50,358 nt of DNA from Fortiea sp. LEGE XX443 (GCF_015206815.1 NZ_JADEXZ010000044.1:1-50358), one strand, 5' to 3'. Positions 15,378 through 25,033 are shown, counted from the stretch's first letter. Notes: generated by a model from the sequence alone, not told the origin. A program made the numbers and translations.

Positions 15378-18326
15378 ATGAAGAATTACATTTCTGACTC
15401 TTGCGTAGTTAGTGGAATAATCTGGTGTTGTCTGAATCCGATAAACGTTACTCAGGCTCAAATTATTCCCGATACAACACTACCTAAAAACTCTGTTGTT
15501 ACACCCAATAATATGATATTGGAAATTACAAAAGGTACTGTAGCGGGTAATAACCTTTTTCATAGTTTCAAGCAATTTACTGTTCTTGAAGGGAACACAG
15601 CCGATTTTGTCAATCCTAGTGCAAATATTCAAAATATTTTAGTTCGCGTAACTGGTGGAAGCCGTTCTGATATTTTCGGAACTCTCAAAACTTCTGGAAA
15701 TGGTAGTCCAAACTTATTCTTGTTGAATCCTCATGGAATCTTATTTGGGACTAATGCTAGTTTAAATGTTGGTGGCTCATTTGTAGCAACAACAGCAAAT
15801 GCGATCGCATTTGGCAATCAAGGTTCTTTCAGCGCCTTTGTCCCCAATAATCCAGGATTGCTCACAGTTAATCCTTCAGCTTTTTTATTCAACCAGATTA
15901 TTGGTTCATCTATTACCAATCAATCTAGATATCGAAATCCATCTACATCATCCGTAGTTGGTCTATCAGTTCCTAATGGTCAAAGTTTATTGTTATTAGG
16001 TGGTAATGTTTCTATAGATGGGGGACACCTATTTGCGCCTGATGGAAGAATTGAATTAGGAGCAGTAGCCGGAAAAGGAACTGTAGAACTGAATACAAAT
16101 AATCAGAATCTGCGCTTGAATTATCCCCAGAACTTAACGCGAGGCGATATTTCAATTATCAACGGATCTGCCAATGTCAATGTGACATCTAATAGTGGTG
16201 GTAGTTTGATAATCAATGCCAGAAATATAGAAATTACAAGTAGTCAGCTAACAGGTGGTCTTATCGAAGATGGAATTCAGGCGGGAGATATTATCCTTGA
16301 TGCAACAGAAAGGATAAATATTATACAGAGTAATATCACCAATAGTCTTGGAGACTTTTCTACTTCAGCCACGGGTAATACTGGCGGTATTTATATCAAA
16401 GCTAGGTCACTATTTTTGAATGATAATTTCATTAGTAGTGATGTGGGCAACATTTTCTCTTCACTCACAGATAATACTGAAGGTAGTACTGAAGGTATTC
16501 ATATTCAAGCTGGTTCAGTATTTTTGGATAATACGATATTGAGTGCAAGTATTTATGGAACAGGAAGTACTGGTGGAGTATTTATACAGGCGAAAGAATC
16601 TGTTTCCATCGCTAATAACAGTTCTATCAATAGTGATATTAATAGTGATATTAATAGTGATGCCTTTAGCAATACAGACGGTATTAAGATCGTAGCTGCT
16701 TCTATTTCATTAAATGGCACTACATTGAATGCCAGAAGTTTAGGAAATGGTAATACAAATGGAGTGTCCATAACAGCTAATAATTCCGTTGTGTTAACTA
16801 ACAGTTTCATAAATACTATTGCTACTAACGAGAGTACTGGCAATGCTAGTAACCTTAATCTCCAAGCTAGAGACATTTTTTTAGATGCTTCCTCCTCTTT
16901 AGACTCATCTGCCTTCAATACAGGGTTTTCTGGCAACATAATAATTAATGCTCACAATATCTTTTTAAATAATAGGAGTTTTATTGGAACTCCAGTAGAT
17001 GGTACGGCTAGTCCTGGACTAATTGATATTAATACTAGAAACCTAACTTTAACGAACGGTGCAGCAATTTCATCTGCAACTACTGGGTCGAGAAATGGCG
17101 GAAATATTCAGATTAACGCTACCGAGTCGGTCAAATTGGCAGGATTTTCTTCAGACCCAAGATTCAGATTCTCCACTTCAGGATTATTTACTGACACTGT
17201 GGGTAATGCGATTGGTACAGCTGGAAATATTGATATTAAAACTCGTAGTTTGCAGATAACAGATGGAGCATTAGTGAGCGCCAGTAGTAGTAGTGCGGGT
17301 GCTGGAGGTAACATTAATATTATTGCCGATACCGTTGATTTATCTCGTGGCGGTCAGATTTTGACTAGTGCTTCTAATAGTGGGAATGCTGGTAACATAA
17401 CTATTGAAGCAAAAAATGAAGTGAGTATTGCTGGTAGCGATCCTACTTTTGCAGCACGTCTGGCAGAATTTAGTAGTGAATCAATTAATAATGACGGCGC
17501 TAATAGTGGTTTGTTTGCTCGTGTGCGAGGTACTGAACGCGCCAATGCTGGCAACATAACAGTAACCGCTCGCTCTTTACGACTTGATAATCAGGGAACA
17601 ATTACAACAGGGACAACTGCTGGTGAAGGAGGAAATATCAATATCACAGCGAATGATATTGTATTACTTCGGAATAATAGTAGTATTTCTGCCAGTGCTG
17701 GTATTGATAATGCGGGTGGTAATGGAGGAAATATTAATATTGACACTAAATTTTTAATTGCTGCCCCTTCGGAAAATAGCGACATTAGCGCCAATGCTTT
17801 TAATGGTAGGGGTGGCAGAGTAAATATTACAGCTCAAAGCATTTTTGGTATCGAGTCGCGTCCCAGCCAAACGCCCCTGAGTGATATTACTGCTAGTTCC
17901 GAGTTTGGAGTCAGTGGACAAGTTAGCATTTCTACCCCAGAAGTTGATCCTGTCCAAGGCTTAATTGAATTACCTACGAATATTGTTGATACTTCAAAAT
18001 TGCTGGCAGCCGATTGCTCAACAGAAGACGAAAATGACAATAGTCAATTTATCGTTACAGGACGTGGTGGATTACCGACCAATCCCTATGAACTTCATGG
18101 TGGGGATATTCTGTGGTCAGATAGTCGCGCTAGAGAGATTACAGCAAGGCAAAATCAAACTATTGCTACCAAATCACCTTCTGTTAACGTCACAAATGCC
18201 TTTGTCCCTGCTCGTGGTTGGGTGTTCAATGGTGCGGGCGAAGTTACTCTGATTTCCGATGCAAGCGCTACTCACAATCCTTTGAAGTCTAGTTCTTACG
18301 CCTGTCCAAAACCAAACATGAACTAA
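15378..18326 (+). CDS. Two-partner-secretion exoprotein (filamentous haemagglutinin N-terminal domain)
   Basis: 982 residues, a TpsA-type secreted beta-helix protein. After a signal-like segment ending VTQAQ (about 28) comes the TPS secretion domain (about 30-160) with ITKGTVAGNNLFHSFKQFTV, NILVRVTGG, SDIFGTLK and the hallmark LFLLNPHGILFG. The bulk consists of degenerate beta-helix repeats with recurring G-G-N-I-x-I/N and Asn/Ser-rich turns. The C-terminal segment DCSTEDENDNSQFIVTGRGGLPTNPYE is the standard end of cyanobacterial members. These proteins are exported by a TpsB outer-membrane partner and act in adhesion or surface interactions; no TpsB gene is in the window. Repeats such as INSDINSDINSD reflect local codon duplication (16626-16662). 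Confidence 0.92.
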   Translation: MKNYISDSCVVSGIIWCCLNPINVTQAQIIPDTTLPKNSVVTPNNMILEITKGTVAGNNLFHSFKQFTVLEGNTADFVNPSANIQNILVRVTGGSRSDIFGTLKTSGNGSPNLFLLNPHGILFGTNASLNVGGSFVATTANAIAFGNQGSFSAFVPNNPGLLTVNPSAFLFNQIIGSSITNQSRYRNPSTSSVVGLSVPNGQSLLLLGGNVSIDGGHLFAPDGRIELGAVAGKGTVELNTNNQNLRLNYPQNLTRGDISIINGSANVNVTSNSGGSLIINARNIEITSSQLTGGLIEDGIQAGDIILDATERINIIQSNITNSLGDFSTSATGNTGGIYIKARSLFLNDNFISSDVGNIFSSLTDNTEGSTEGIHIQAGSVFLDNTILSASIYGTGSTGGVFIQAKESVSIANNSSINSDINSDINSDAFSNTDGIKIVAASISLNGTTLNARSLGNGNTNGVSITANNSVVLTNSFINTIATNESTGNASNLNLQARDIFLDASSSLDSSAFNTGFSGNIIINAHNIFLNNRSFIGTPVDGTASPGLIDINTRNLTLTNGAAISSATTGSRNGGNIQINATESVKLAGFSSDPRFRFSTSGLFTDTVGNAIGTAGNIDIKTRSLQITDGALVSASSSSAGAGGNINIIADTVDLSRGGQILTSASNSGNAGNITIEAKNEVSIAGSDPTFAARLAEFSSESINNDGANSGLFARVRGTERANAGNITVTARSLRLDNQGTITTGTTAGEGGNINITANDIVLLRNNSSISASAGIDNAGGNGGNINIDTKFLIAAPSENSDISANAFNGRGGRVNITAQSIFGIESRPSQTPLSDITASSEFGVSGQVSISTPEVDPVQGLIELPTNIVDTSKLLAADCSTEDENDNSQFIVTGRGGLPTNPYELHGGDILWSDSRAREITARQNQTIATKSPSVNVTNAFVPARGWVFNGAGEVTLISDASATHNPLKSSSYACPKPNMN

Positions 18327-18771
18327 TTCCCGATTGTGAGTGGTCAATGCTGCAAAGCTTGAAGTATTGTTGCAACTCTTAATGTTTTACACACCAGTTT
18401 CCCGCTGCACCTTGGTAGACTGAATTTTATACAAATGAATTATTGTCCTTTGCTGCGCCCTATGAGAGCATTACCTTTTGCTTTCAGGTGAGGCAGTCTG
18501 GTCTTCTCCCAAAGAGAAAGGCTAGTGCTAAGGGGGTTTCCCCCATGAAAAACTGCCGTTAGCACAGCGTAAAGCCTGCGGCATGGTGTCTCGTAGAGAC
18601 GCTACGCGAACGCTTAAAGCGAAGTAGAAGCGTCGCCCGTTGGCGTGGCCTCTGTCTGTGACACGCTGCGCGTAAACTTCGGCGTGAGCGCAGTCAAACG
18701 CTTGCTTCCCCGCAGAGGTAAGCACAGAAGGACGTAATCAAGATAATAAAGACACTCATGGCAATCGAGAC
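18327..18771. other. Spacer built of dispersed repeats, upstream of acsF
   Basis: No gene. Positions about 18528-18725 are a mosaic of small dispersed repeats, including tgtctcgtagagacgctacg, gacacgctgcgcgtaaactt, cttcggcgtgagcgcagtca and gcttgcttccccgcagaggt. Several recur at 14003-14103 and one inside the gene at 119-147. The open frame across them is not a gene. Confidence 0.6.
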
Positions 18772-19848
18772 ATGGTAGATTCCCTCAAAAAACCAGGCTT
18801 TGAAGAAATACGGCCAGGGATTAAAGTCCCGGCAAAAGAAACCTTATTAACACCACGGTTTTATACTACCGATTTTGATGAAATGGCGCGGATGGATATA
18901 TCCGTCAATGAAGATGAGTTAAAAGCCATCTTAGAAGAGTTTCGCACTGACTATAACCGCCATCACTTCGTTCGGGATGCCGAGTTTGAACAATCCTGGG
19001 ATCACATTGACGGTGAAACTCGCCAGTTGTTCATTGAATTTCTAGAGCGTTCTTGTACAGCAGAGTTTTCTGGCTTTTTGCTGTATAAAGAATTAGGTCG
19101 TCGCTTGAAAGATAAAAGCCCCGTCCTAGCAGAGTGTTTTAACCTGATGTCACGGGATGAAGCACGTCATGCTGGCTTTTTGAACAAAGCGATGTCAGAC
19201 TTTAATTTGTCTCTAGACTTAGGGTTTTTGACAAAGAGCCGTAATTATACCTTCTTTAAGCCCAAATTCATCTTCTACGCTACTTATCTTTCTGAAAAAA
19301 TTGGTTATTGGCGATATATCACCATTTATCGGCATCTAGAATCACATCCTGAAGACAGGATTTATCCAATTTTCCGGTTCTTTGAGAACTGGTGTCAGGA
19401 TGAAAACCGCCACGGGGATTTCTTTGATGCAATTATGAAATCCCAGCCACAAATGCTGAATGACTGGAAAGCAAAACTGTGGAGTCGCTTCTTCTTGTTG
19501 TCAGTGTTTGTGACGATGTATCTCAATGACATTCAACGCAAGGATTTTTACGCCTCAATTGGTTTAGATGCACGAGAATACGATATCTACGTCATCAAGA
19601 AAACCAATGAAACTGCTGGTAGAGTCTTCCCAGTCATGTTGGATGTAGACAATCCAGAGTTTTACGATCGCCTGGATAGATGTATCCAGAATAACGAAAA
19701 ATTGACAGCGATCGCTAACTCTAACACCCCCAAATTCCTGCAATTCTTCCAGAAGCTGCCATTATACATCTCCAATGGTTGGCACTGCTTACGGTTGTAT
19801 TTGATGAAACCGATTGATGCTGCTTCTGCTCAAGGAGCAGCTCGCTAG
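18772..19848 (+). CDS. acsF: Mg-protoporphyrin IX monomethyl ester (oxidative) cyclase, AcsF
   Basis: Aerobic diiron cyclase that builds the isocyclic ring of chlorophyll (also ChlE/CHL27). 358 residues, full length. The di-iron ligands are in [30 protein letters not shown] (E-x-x-H) and [16 protein letters not shown] (second E-x-x-H). Start region [20 protein letters not shown] and [15 protein letters not shown] are diagnostic of the cyanobacterial enzyme. It needs a small Ycf54 partner, which is not in the window. Single transcription unit with a terminator-like hairpin 19 bases after the stop. Confidence 0.97.
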   Translation: MVDSLKKPGFEEIRPGIKVPAKETLLTPRFYTTDFDEMARMDISVNEDELKAILEEFRTDYNRHHFVRDAEFEQSWDHIDGETRQLFIEFLERSCTAEFSGFLLYKELGRRLKDKSPVLAECFNLMSRDEARHAGFLNKAMSDFNLSLDLGFLTKSRNYTFFKPKFIFYATYLSEKIGYWRYITIYRHLESHPEDRIYPIFRFFENWCQDENRHGDFFDAIMKSQPQMLNDWKAKLWSRFFLLSVFVTMYLNDIQRKDFYASIGLDAREYDIYVIKKTNETAGRVFPVMLDVDNPEFYDRLDRCIQNNEKLTAIANSNTPKFLQFFQKLPLYISNGWHCLRLYLMKPIDAASAQGAAR

Positions 19849-19866
19849 ATAGAAGGATTTTATTTG

Positions 19867-19904
19867 AAAGGCGCGGTTTCTGGTTATCAGATGCCGTGCC
19901 TTTT
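19867..19904 (+). terminator. Terminator after acsF
   Basis: AAAGGCGCGG (19867-19876) pairs with CCGTGCCTTT (19894-19903) with one mismatch, followed by TGTTTAT. It lies 19 bp downstream of the acsF stop. Confidence 0.7.
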
Positions 19905-20042
19905 GTTTATAACTTTGTAACTAGAATGTGTCAGCACAATAATATTACTCCTGTAAAGAGCCTACTAATTTATACTTTCTGCTCTTTCTGAGCAAAGAAC
20001 TTCAGGCAACCGTAAGTGAATGTTAGAATACTTTGTGGTAGC

Positions 20043-20115
20043 GGGGAATTAGCTCAGTTGGTAGAGCGCTGCGATCGCACCGCAGAGGTCAGGGATTCGA
20101 GTTCCCTATTCTCCA
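20043..20115 (+). tRNA. tRNA-Ala (anticodon CGC)
   Basis: 73-nt cloverleaf. The acceptor stem GGGGAAT/ATTCTCC has one G-U pair; D-arm GCTC...GAGC; anticodon stem CTGCG/CGCAG; anticodon CGC at 20076-20078; T-arm AGGGA-TTCGAGT-TCCCT; discriminator A. It decodes GCG alanine codons. CCA is not encoded. The anticodon arm contains a complete HIP1 octamer, GCGATCGC (20071-20078). Confidence 0.95.
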
Positions 20116-20844
20116 TTTGTCCATTAAATGATTATTGTCAGTTTTAAAGAATTATTGTCCATTTTGACAGGGGTAAAGGACATAAGTTACCTGTTTACTT
20201 GATTTTCAGCCATCAAGCTCAAAAAATTAGCTATGTTCATTGGTTTGAGGAGATGCCATGTTGACAATTTCACGCTTTGTAGATTTAGTATAATCAACAA
20301 TGTAAAGTTTTGTATCAACATTCGACGTTTCTGGATTAGTCTATGCTTATCAAACGATTTTGTGTAGCTAATTAAATAATATCTAGGACTCTTTGTGTAG
20401 CATACATGACAAATTATTTGATACTCAATGCCATAAAATTATCTGGTCTTGAGAAATAATCCCCTCAAAGTTTAGCTAAAGTCAGAATATAACTGCGCTT
20501 CTGCTCGCAAAATTCCACCTCCAGATACTGTATAGTTTCCGAACCGATAATCTAAATTTAATATATGAAATTGCTATTTTTTGTATCAGCAATCAATAAG
20601 TTAAAAAAATCCCACTTTTATATTTTCTTTGTTATTTTGTAGTTAACGGGACAGTTCTCCACCATACTGTGAGTTTAAATATCAATTAAGTCAACTTTCC
20701 CAACATTTTGTAACTCAAATAAGCATTTTGTGCTTGTAGCAGTTTATATCTGCAAGCACTATACAAACTAGTGGAATCAATTGCGAGGTAAAACTTAAGT
20801 CTGCAAATCCCTAGTTATCAACCTGAAAAAAATTACTAACAACT
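20116..20844. other. Gene-free region after the tRNA gene
   Basis: 729 bp, AT-rich, no credible reading frame. Immediately after the tRNA, TTGTC occurs three times at 18-20-bp intervals (20117, 20135, 20155), two of them in ATTATTGTC, followed by inverted TGACA at 20165. This resembles a transposon end or protein-binding cluster but is unproven. The remainder is featureless to my eye; the right end holds the leader of the next gene. Confidence 0.45.
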
Positions 20845-21210
20845 ATGCTCAGAACAACTAATCTATCTATTATTCTGACTGCTTTCATTCAACCTGAAAA
20901 TTTAGGTCAAACCGCGAAAGTAGCGAAGAAACACCCATTTGCTCAATCTCAATATGATTTTCTCCAACCATTACGTCAATGGCTTGACAACCTCGAAGTT
21001 CAAAATCGTAAACTAGCACACTTTATTGCTAAATTGATTCCGGCACAGTGTCCTTTCGAGCGTGATATTATTCTGTTCGGTCGAATAGTAGCCCACATTC
21101 CACCCATGTGCAAGCTTAATCCTCTTTATGATCAATTTGTAGGCTTGCGTTTTCGTGCTTTGTGTTATTTAGTAGATCAGTGTGGAGAAGATATCCAGTC
21201 CTACTGTTAA
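20845..21210 (+). CDS. Mo-dependent nitrogenase C-terminal-domain family protein
   Basis: 121 residues, essentially one Mo-nitro_C domain: FLQPLRQWLDNLEVQNRKLAHFIAKLIPAQCPFERDI, then HIPPMCKLNPLYDQFVGLRFRALCYLVDQCGED (order only). The domain was named from the C-terminus of nitrogenase-related proteins; small stand-alone copies are frequent in heterocyst-forming cyanobacteria and their role is unknown. Cysteines (C69, C95, C107, C113, C121) could bind metal. The N-terminal about 35 residues are variable. A cupin gene starts 22 bp downstream on the same strand, suggesting an operon. Confidence 0.85.
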   Translation: MLRTTNLSIILTAFIQPENLGQTAKVAKKHPFAQSQYDFLQPLRQWLDNLEVQNRKLAHFIAKLIPAQCPFERDIILFGRIVAHIPPMCKLNPLYDQFVGLRFRALCYLVDQCGEDIQSYC

Positions 21211-21232
21211 AAGCACACTGAGAATATAAAAC

Positions 21233-21508
21233 ATGGAAATTAAAGTTGAGCATGAACCCAGTCAAGAATACCTCGAAAATTTGGGTGTGTTCAAATGGGC
21301 GATTTGGGAAAAGGAAGTCTCCAAATTTCCCTGGACTTACGATACTGAAGAAACCTGCTACTTTTTGGCTGGTGATGTAATTGTTACACCAGATGGCGGA
21401 CAACCAGTGCAAATGGGTAAAGGAGATTTGGTGACCTTTCCTGCTGGTATGTCCTGTATATGGGAAATTCTCAGCGACGTAAAAAAACATTATTACTTTT
21501 TTGAATAA
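21233..21508 (+). CDS. Small single-domain cupin
   Basis: 91 residues with the (S)-ureidoglycine aminohydrolase/EutQ-like cupin_3 pattern: VFKWAIWEKEVSKFPWTYD, then ETCYFLAGDVIVTPDGG, MGKGDLVTFPAGMSCIWEI and KKHYYFFE. The fold is a single beta-barrel of about 80 residues; the usual metal-binding His pair is only partly present, so catalysis is uncertain. It sits 22 bp behind the Mo-nitrogenase-like gene, probably co-transcribed. Confidence 0.82.
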   Translation: MEIKVEHEPSQEYLENLGVFKWAIWEKEVSKFPWTYDTEETCYFLAGDVIVTPDGGQPVQMGKGDLVTFPAGMSCIWEILSDVKKHYYFFE

Positions 21509-21690
21509 GAATACCTTTAAATGAGGTATCAATGTCCCTCAGCCTTCCCTTCGCTCTTTGTGATTGGTAGAGGTATTTTTGAAGAAACTGGGGTTATGTC
21601 ATATGGTAACACCCTATCTCGTCGTCAATTATTGCTTCTGACTCTCCCATCAAAGGCTAATTAAGCAACTGCTAACCGATGTATACAAAA

Positions 21691-21716
21691 GAGCCAGAAA
21701 TGTTAATTTCTAGCTC
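21691..21716 (-). terminator. Terminator of psaK
   Basis: On the minus strand GAGC-ta-GAAAT / ATTTC-tg-GCTC with a short loop is followed by TTTT (complement of 21687-21690). It lies 53 bp downstream of the psaK stop. Confidence 0.7.
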
Positions 21717-21768
21717 AAATCGTTGAGACAAAACAATATTTATCCGAAAGCAAACTGTGGTACAAAAC

Positions 21769-22029
21769 TTAGAATCTACCCAGGTTATGCAACCCTAAGA
21801 TGATACCTACGCCTAAAATGTGGCCAAAGGCTGTAGTTGCTAGTAGTGCAGGTAAACCAAAGCCACCAAAGAAATTTGCTGAGGGTAAGGCTGGCTCAGA
21901 ACTGGGATATTTAATGCTGGATTTGCCAAAGGTAATAGCCAAGATATTGGCAATAATCATGATGATCCCAATTGTGGGACTCCATTGTAGGGGTGTGGTG
22001 GCAGCAGCTAGTAAGGTTGAAGTCAACAC
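21769..22029 (-). CDS. psaK: Photosystem I subunit PsaK
   Basis: Peripheral PSI antenna subunit near PsaA. 86 residues. A short leader LLAAATTPLQWSPT is followed by two membrane helices (about 18-35, TIGIIMIIANILAITFGK, and 57-80). The signature FGLPALLATTAFGHILGVG is diagnostic. The start is GTG at 22029 (MLTSTLL), with TTG next to it. The central loop SSIKYPSSEPALPSANFFGG is typical. Cyanobacteria often have two psaK genes, one light-stress induced; which one this is cannot be told here. Confidence 0.95.
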   Translation of the reverse strand: MLTSTLLAAATTPLQWSPTIGIIMIIANILAITFGKSSIKYPSSEPALPSANFFGGFGLPALLATTAFGHILGVGIILGLHNLGRF

Positions 22030-22255
22030 TAGATTTACTCCTGAAATTTGTTAACCATTGAAAGTATCATCGGGAAATCTGCGAATATAATTCAAGGAAA
22101 CCCTCAATTTTGCAGCAATATTTAACAGTTATTTTAAATCCTTAATATAAACCAATATCTGACTATTACTACTTAAGGATATATCAAAGGTAACAAGTAA
22201 TACTTGAACTGCAATGATTAAGCAAGTATAGTGTGTTGGCTTAAAAAAGCCTAAT

Positions 22256-22873
22256 TTATAATTTCTCTTCAACTTTAATACCGTTTCTTTTAATAATGGA
22301 AGCAGGAATTCCAACGACTACGCAATCCCTAGGGACATCCTTGACAACAACTGAATTTGCGCCAATTGTGACATTATCACCTACCTGAATATTACCTAGT
22401 ACTTTAGCCCCCGCAGTAATCCGAACATTGTTACCAATTTTGGGACGACCTGATTTATCTTTATATCCAATCGTCACTTGTTGGTTCACCCAACATTTTT
22501 CACCCATATCTGCCATAATAATTGTGCTAAATCCATGCTGGATAAACAAACCTGCACCAATGCAACAGGAGGAATCCAAGAAAAGAGAGGGACATTCTGG
22601 ATAAATCAACTTGAGTAAATACATGGTCATCCGTCCGCTCAAATTGCCTTTAAATAGACGGTAGTAATATAAATTTCTAAATTCTTGTGTTTTGTTAAGT
22701 AAAACAAGTAATTGAATCCACAAATGTTGCTCTAGTAAACCTAGTACTTCAACCCATCTTTTGATATCAGCAGTAATAATTTCCTTTTCTGTTGTTAATA
22801 AAAATGGTATTGATAGTGGCAAAAACCATAAAATTACTAAGATAAACAAAGCTTGCTTTAAAATACTTTTCAT
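22256..22873 (-). CDS. Serine acetyltransferase-like hexapeptide acyltransferase
   Basis: About 205 residues from the ATG at 22873 (a GTG start 12 bases further upstream is possible). A hydrophobic N-terminal segment (about 5-26, ILKQALFILVILWFLPLSIPFLL) may be a membrane anchor. The C-terminal half is a left-handed beta-helix of the CysE type: GAGLFIQHGFSTIIMADMG, CWVNQQVTIGYKDKSGRPKIGNNV, then GAKVLGNIQVGDNVTIGANSVVVKDVP. CysE itself lacks a membrane anchor, so this is more likely a relative that acetylates a sugar or envelope precursor. Confidence 0.8.
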   Translation of the reverse strand: MKSILKQALFILVILWFLPLSIPFLLTTEKEIITADIKRWVEVLGLLEQHLWIQLLVLLNKTQEFRNLYYYRLFKGNLSGRMTMYLLKLIYPECPSLFLDSSCCIGAGLFIQHGFSTIIMADMGEKCWVNQQVTIGYKDKSGRPKIGNNVRITAGAKVLGNIQVGDNVTIGANSVVVKDVPRDCVVVGIPASIIKRNGIKVEEKL

Positions 22874-23239
22874 CGTGGCTACCACATAATCATAGAACTC
22901 AAACTTCTAGATGCAATGTATCCGATAAAACTTGTAATGGCAATTGCTTCCTACGCCAACCAGAAAATAGCTTAACAGAATTGCTTTTTAAGCTTTACGG
23001 GGTGGGCATTTTACCCATTCTCTAAGAAGATAAGTAGTCGGACGCAATTAAATTCATGGGTGGAGATAAGGGATAGGGTACAGATTACAGTCAAAAGTTT
23101 GTGTAATTAATTCTCTCTGATTACTTAGATTATTTATTTCTTAATAAAAAATTAAATTAATTTAAAAATTAAGTACATTGAAACTACACAAAAGCTGATA
23201 GCGTCAAACAAAGTAAATTTATCTTCGGGAAGTTACAGT
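22874..23239. other. Divergent spacer between acyltransferase and ABC exporter
   Basis: 366 bp with no gene. It holds GGGTGGGCATTTTACCCATT near 22999-23018, an imperfect palindrome of a dispersed type, and an AT-rich block at 23130-23190. Promoters for both flanking genes should be here, but none is clear. Confidence 0.45.
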
Positions 23240-24964
23240 TTGAAAACCCGTTCTAATTACTGGCAACTACTGCCCTATATCAAACCCCAGTCGGCAAATA
23301 TCATCAAGGGCTTTATTGGCATTATCGGATACGTGCTGGCGACACTGACGTTAATTAATCTTGCAGGTAAATTAGCAGCACCTTTTGGACAAGGTAATGT
23401 AGTAGCGATCGCTCAACTAGCCAGTATTTGTGCTTTAGTATTTCTGGTGCGCGGCTTTTTTCAGTCTGTGCAAGATATATATATGGCGAAAGTAGCTTTA
23501 AGAGTTGCTTATTATCTCCGCAAGCAAGTATACAGCCATTTACAAAAATTAGATTTGAGCTATTTTGAAAAAGCCAAAACAGGTGACTTAGCTTACCGCC
23601 TTACAGAAGATATAGATCGAGTTGGCGAAGTTGTCAATAAATTACTACATGATTTTGTTCCCTGTGTGTTGCAATTAATTGCCATACCCATATATATGAT
23701 TTACCTCAATTGGCAACTAACATTAGCGACAATTGTTGTTGCACCGTTAATGGGGGTGTTAATTGGCTGGTTTGGGGAACGGTTACGGAAGTATTCCCTT
23801 AAAAGTCAAAATCGCGTGTCGGGTTTATCAGCTATTTTGACGGAAGTTTTCAGCGGAATTCGGCTTGTACAAGCATTTGCTGCTGAAAATTATGAAATTG
23901 CTCGCTTTGGCTATGAAGCAGAACGCTCTTTAAAAGCAAAGTATTCTGCTGAACGTCTCAAAGCAATTCAAATTCCGATTGTGGGATTTTTGGAAGCCTT
24001 AAGCGCCTTATCGTTATTAATGGTGGGGACGTGGCAAATTTATCAACGCAACTTAACTGTGGGGGATTTTTTCAGTTACCTAGCCGCAGCTGCATTGCTA
24101 ATTGATCCAATAGGACACACTACTAACAACTATAATGAGTTCAAACAAGGTGAAGCATCAGTAGACCGAGTGTTTGAATTGATAGCGATTCAACCAAGGG
24201 TAGTAGAAAAGCCGATCGCGCTCACCCTTCCCCCAGTTAAAGGTAAAGTGGAATATCGCCATATTTCTTTTGCTTACAAACCTGGTGAGCCTGTACTTCA
24301 AGATATCAGTTTATTGGCATCACCGGGAGAAGCGATCGCCTTGGTTGGTGCTTCCGGTGCAGGAAAGACTACTTTTGTTAATCTCCTTCCGCGTTTTTAT
24401 GATCCCGAATTTGGTCAAATCTGCATAGATGATATTGATATTCGGGATGTCACCTTACATAGTCTGCGGCGACAAATCGGTATCGTTCCCCAAGAAACAG
24501 TGATGTTTTCAGGAACGATAGCTCAAAACATTGCCTTTGGACAAGATAATTTTGACATGGATGCAGTGATAGCAGCCGCGAAAATTGCTAACGCCCATCA
24601 ATTTATTACCCAATTACCAGAAGGTTATCAAACTTGGGTAGGTGAGCGGGGTGTAAATTTATCGGGTGGACAAAGACAAAGAATTGCGATCGCCCGTGCT
24701 GTTCTGCTCAACCCGCAAATATTAATATTAGATGAGGCGACATCTGCATTAGATTCAGAGTCGGAAGCCTTGGTGCAGGAAGCACTAGAAAGACTAATGC
24801 AGAACCGCACAGTTTTTATTATTGCCCACCGTTTAAGCACAGTGCGACGATGCGATCGGATCTTAGTTCTGGAAAAAGGTCAAATAGTAGAATCAGGTAA
24901 TCATGAAGAATTGTTAAGGTTAGAAGGTCGCTATGCTAGGTTTTATGCCCAGCAGTTTAGTTAG
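23240..24964 (+). CDS. ABC exporter, fused permease and ATPase (MsbA/HetA type)
   Basis: 574 residues, a half-transporter that works as a dimer. Six membrane helices occupy about 1-320, with the exporter signature YFEKAKTGDLAYRLTEDIDRV near 113. The ATPase has Walker A GASGAGKTT, Q-loop IVPQET, signature LSGGQRQR, Walker B ILILDEATSALD and H-loop AHRLST. The start is a TTG preceded by CGGGAAG; no ATG is available before the first helices. Relatives include the heterocyst envelope exporters HepA/HetA and MsbA, so a lipid or polysaccharide-precursor substrate is plausible but not shown. It converges with the CHAT gene. Confidence 0.9.
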   Translation: MKTRSNYWQLLPYIKPQSANIIKGFIGIIGYVLATLTLINLAGKLAAPFGQGNVVAIAQLASICALVFLVRGFFQSVQDIYMAKVALRVAYYLRKQVYSHLQKLDLSYFEKAKTGDLAYRLTEDIDRVGEVVNKLLHDFVPCVLQLIAIPIYMIYLNWQLTLATIVVAPLMGVLIGWFGERLRKYSLKSQNRVSGLSAILTEVFSGIRLVQAFAAENYEIARFGYEAERSLKAKYSAERLKAIQIPIVGFLEALSALSLLMVGTWQIYQRNLTVGDFFSYLAAAALLIDPIGHTTNNYNEFKQGEASVDRVFELIAIQPRVVEKPIALTLPPVKGKVEYRHISFAYKPGEPVLQDISLLASPGEAIALVGASGAGKTTFVNLLPRFYDPEFGQICIDDIDIRDVTLHSLRRQIGIVPQETVMFSGTIAQNIAFGQDNFDMDAVIAAAKIANAHQFITQLPEGYQTWVGERGVNLSGGQRQRIAIARAVLLNPQILILDEATSALDSESEALVQEALERLMQNRTVFIIAHRLSTVRRCDRILVLEKGQIVESGNHEELLRLEGRYARFYAQQFS

Positions 24965-25033
24965 TTGTCAATGCCTAAGTTTTATATTTATAGTTTTAGC
25001 GATCGCTAACTGTAATTTCTGCTGACAGTCATA

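Noticed and set aside
18528-18725. 65-codon minus-strand frame upstream of acsF
   Set aside because: It lies entirely on dispersed repeats and has no coding character.
21597-21664. Short peptide MSYGNTLSRRQLLLLTLPSK resembling a twin-arginine signal start
   Set aside because: Only 22 codons and no continuation; perhaps a decayed gene start but not supportable.
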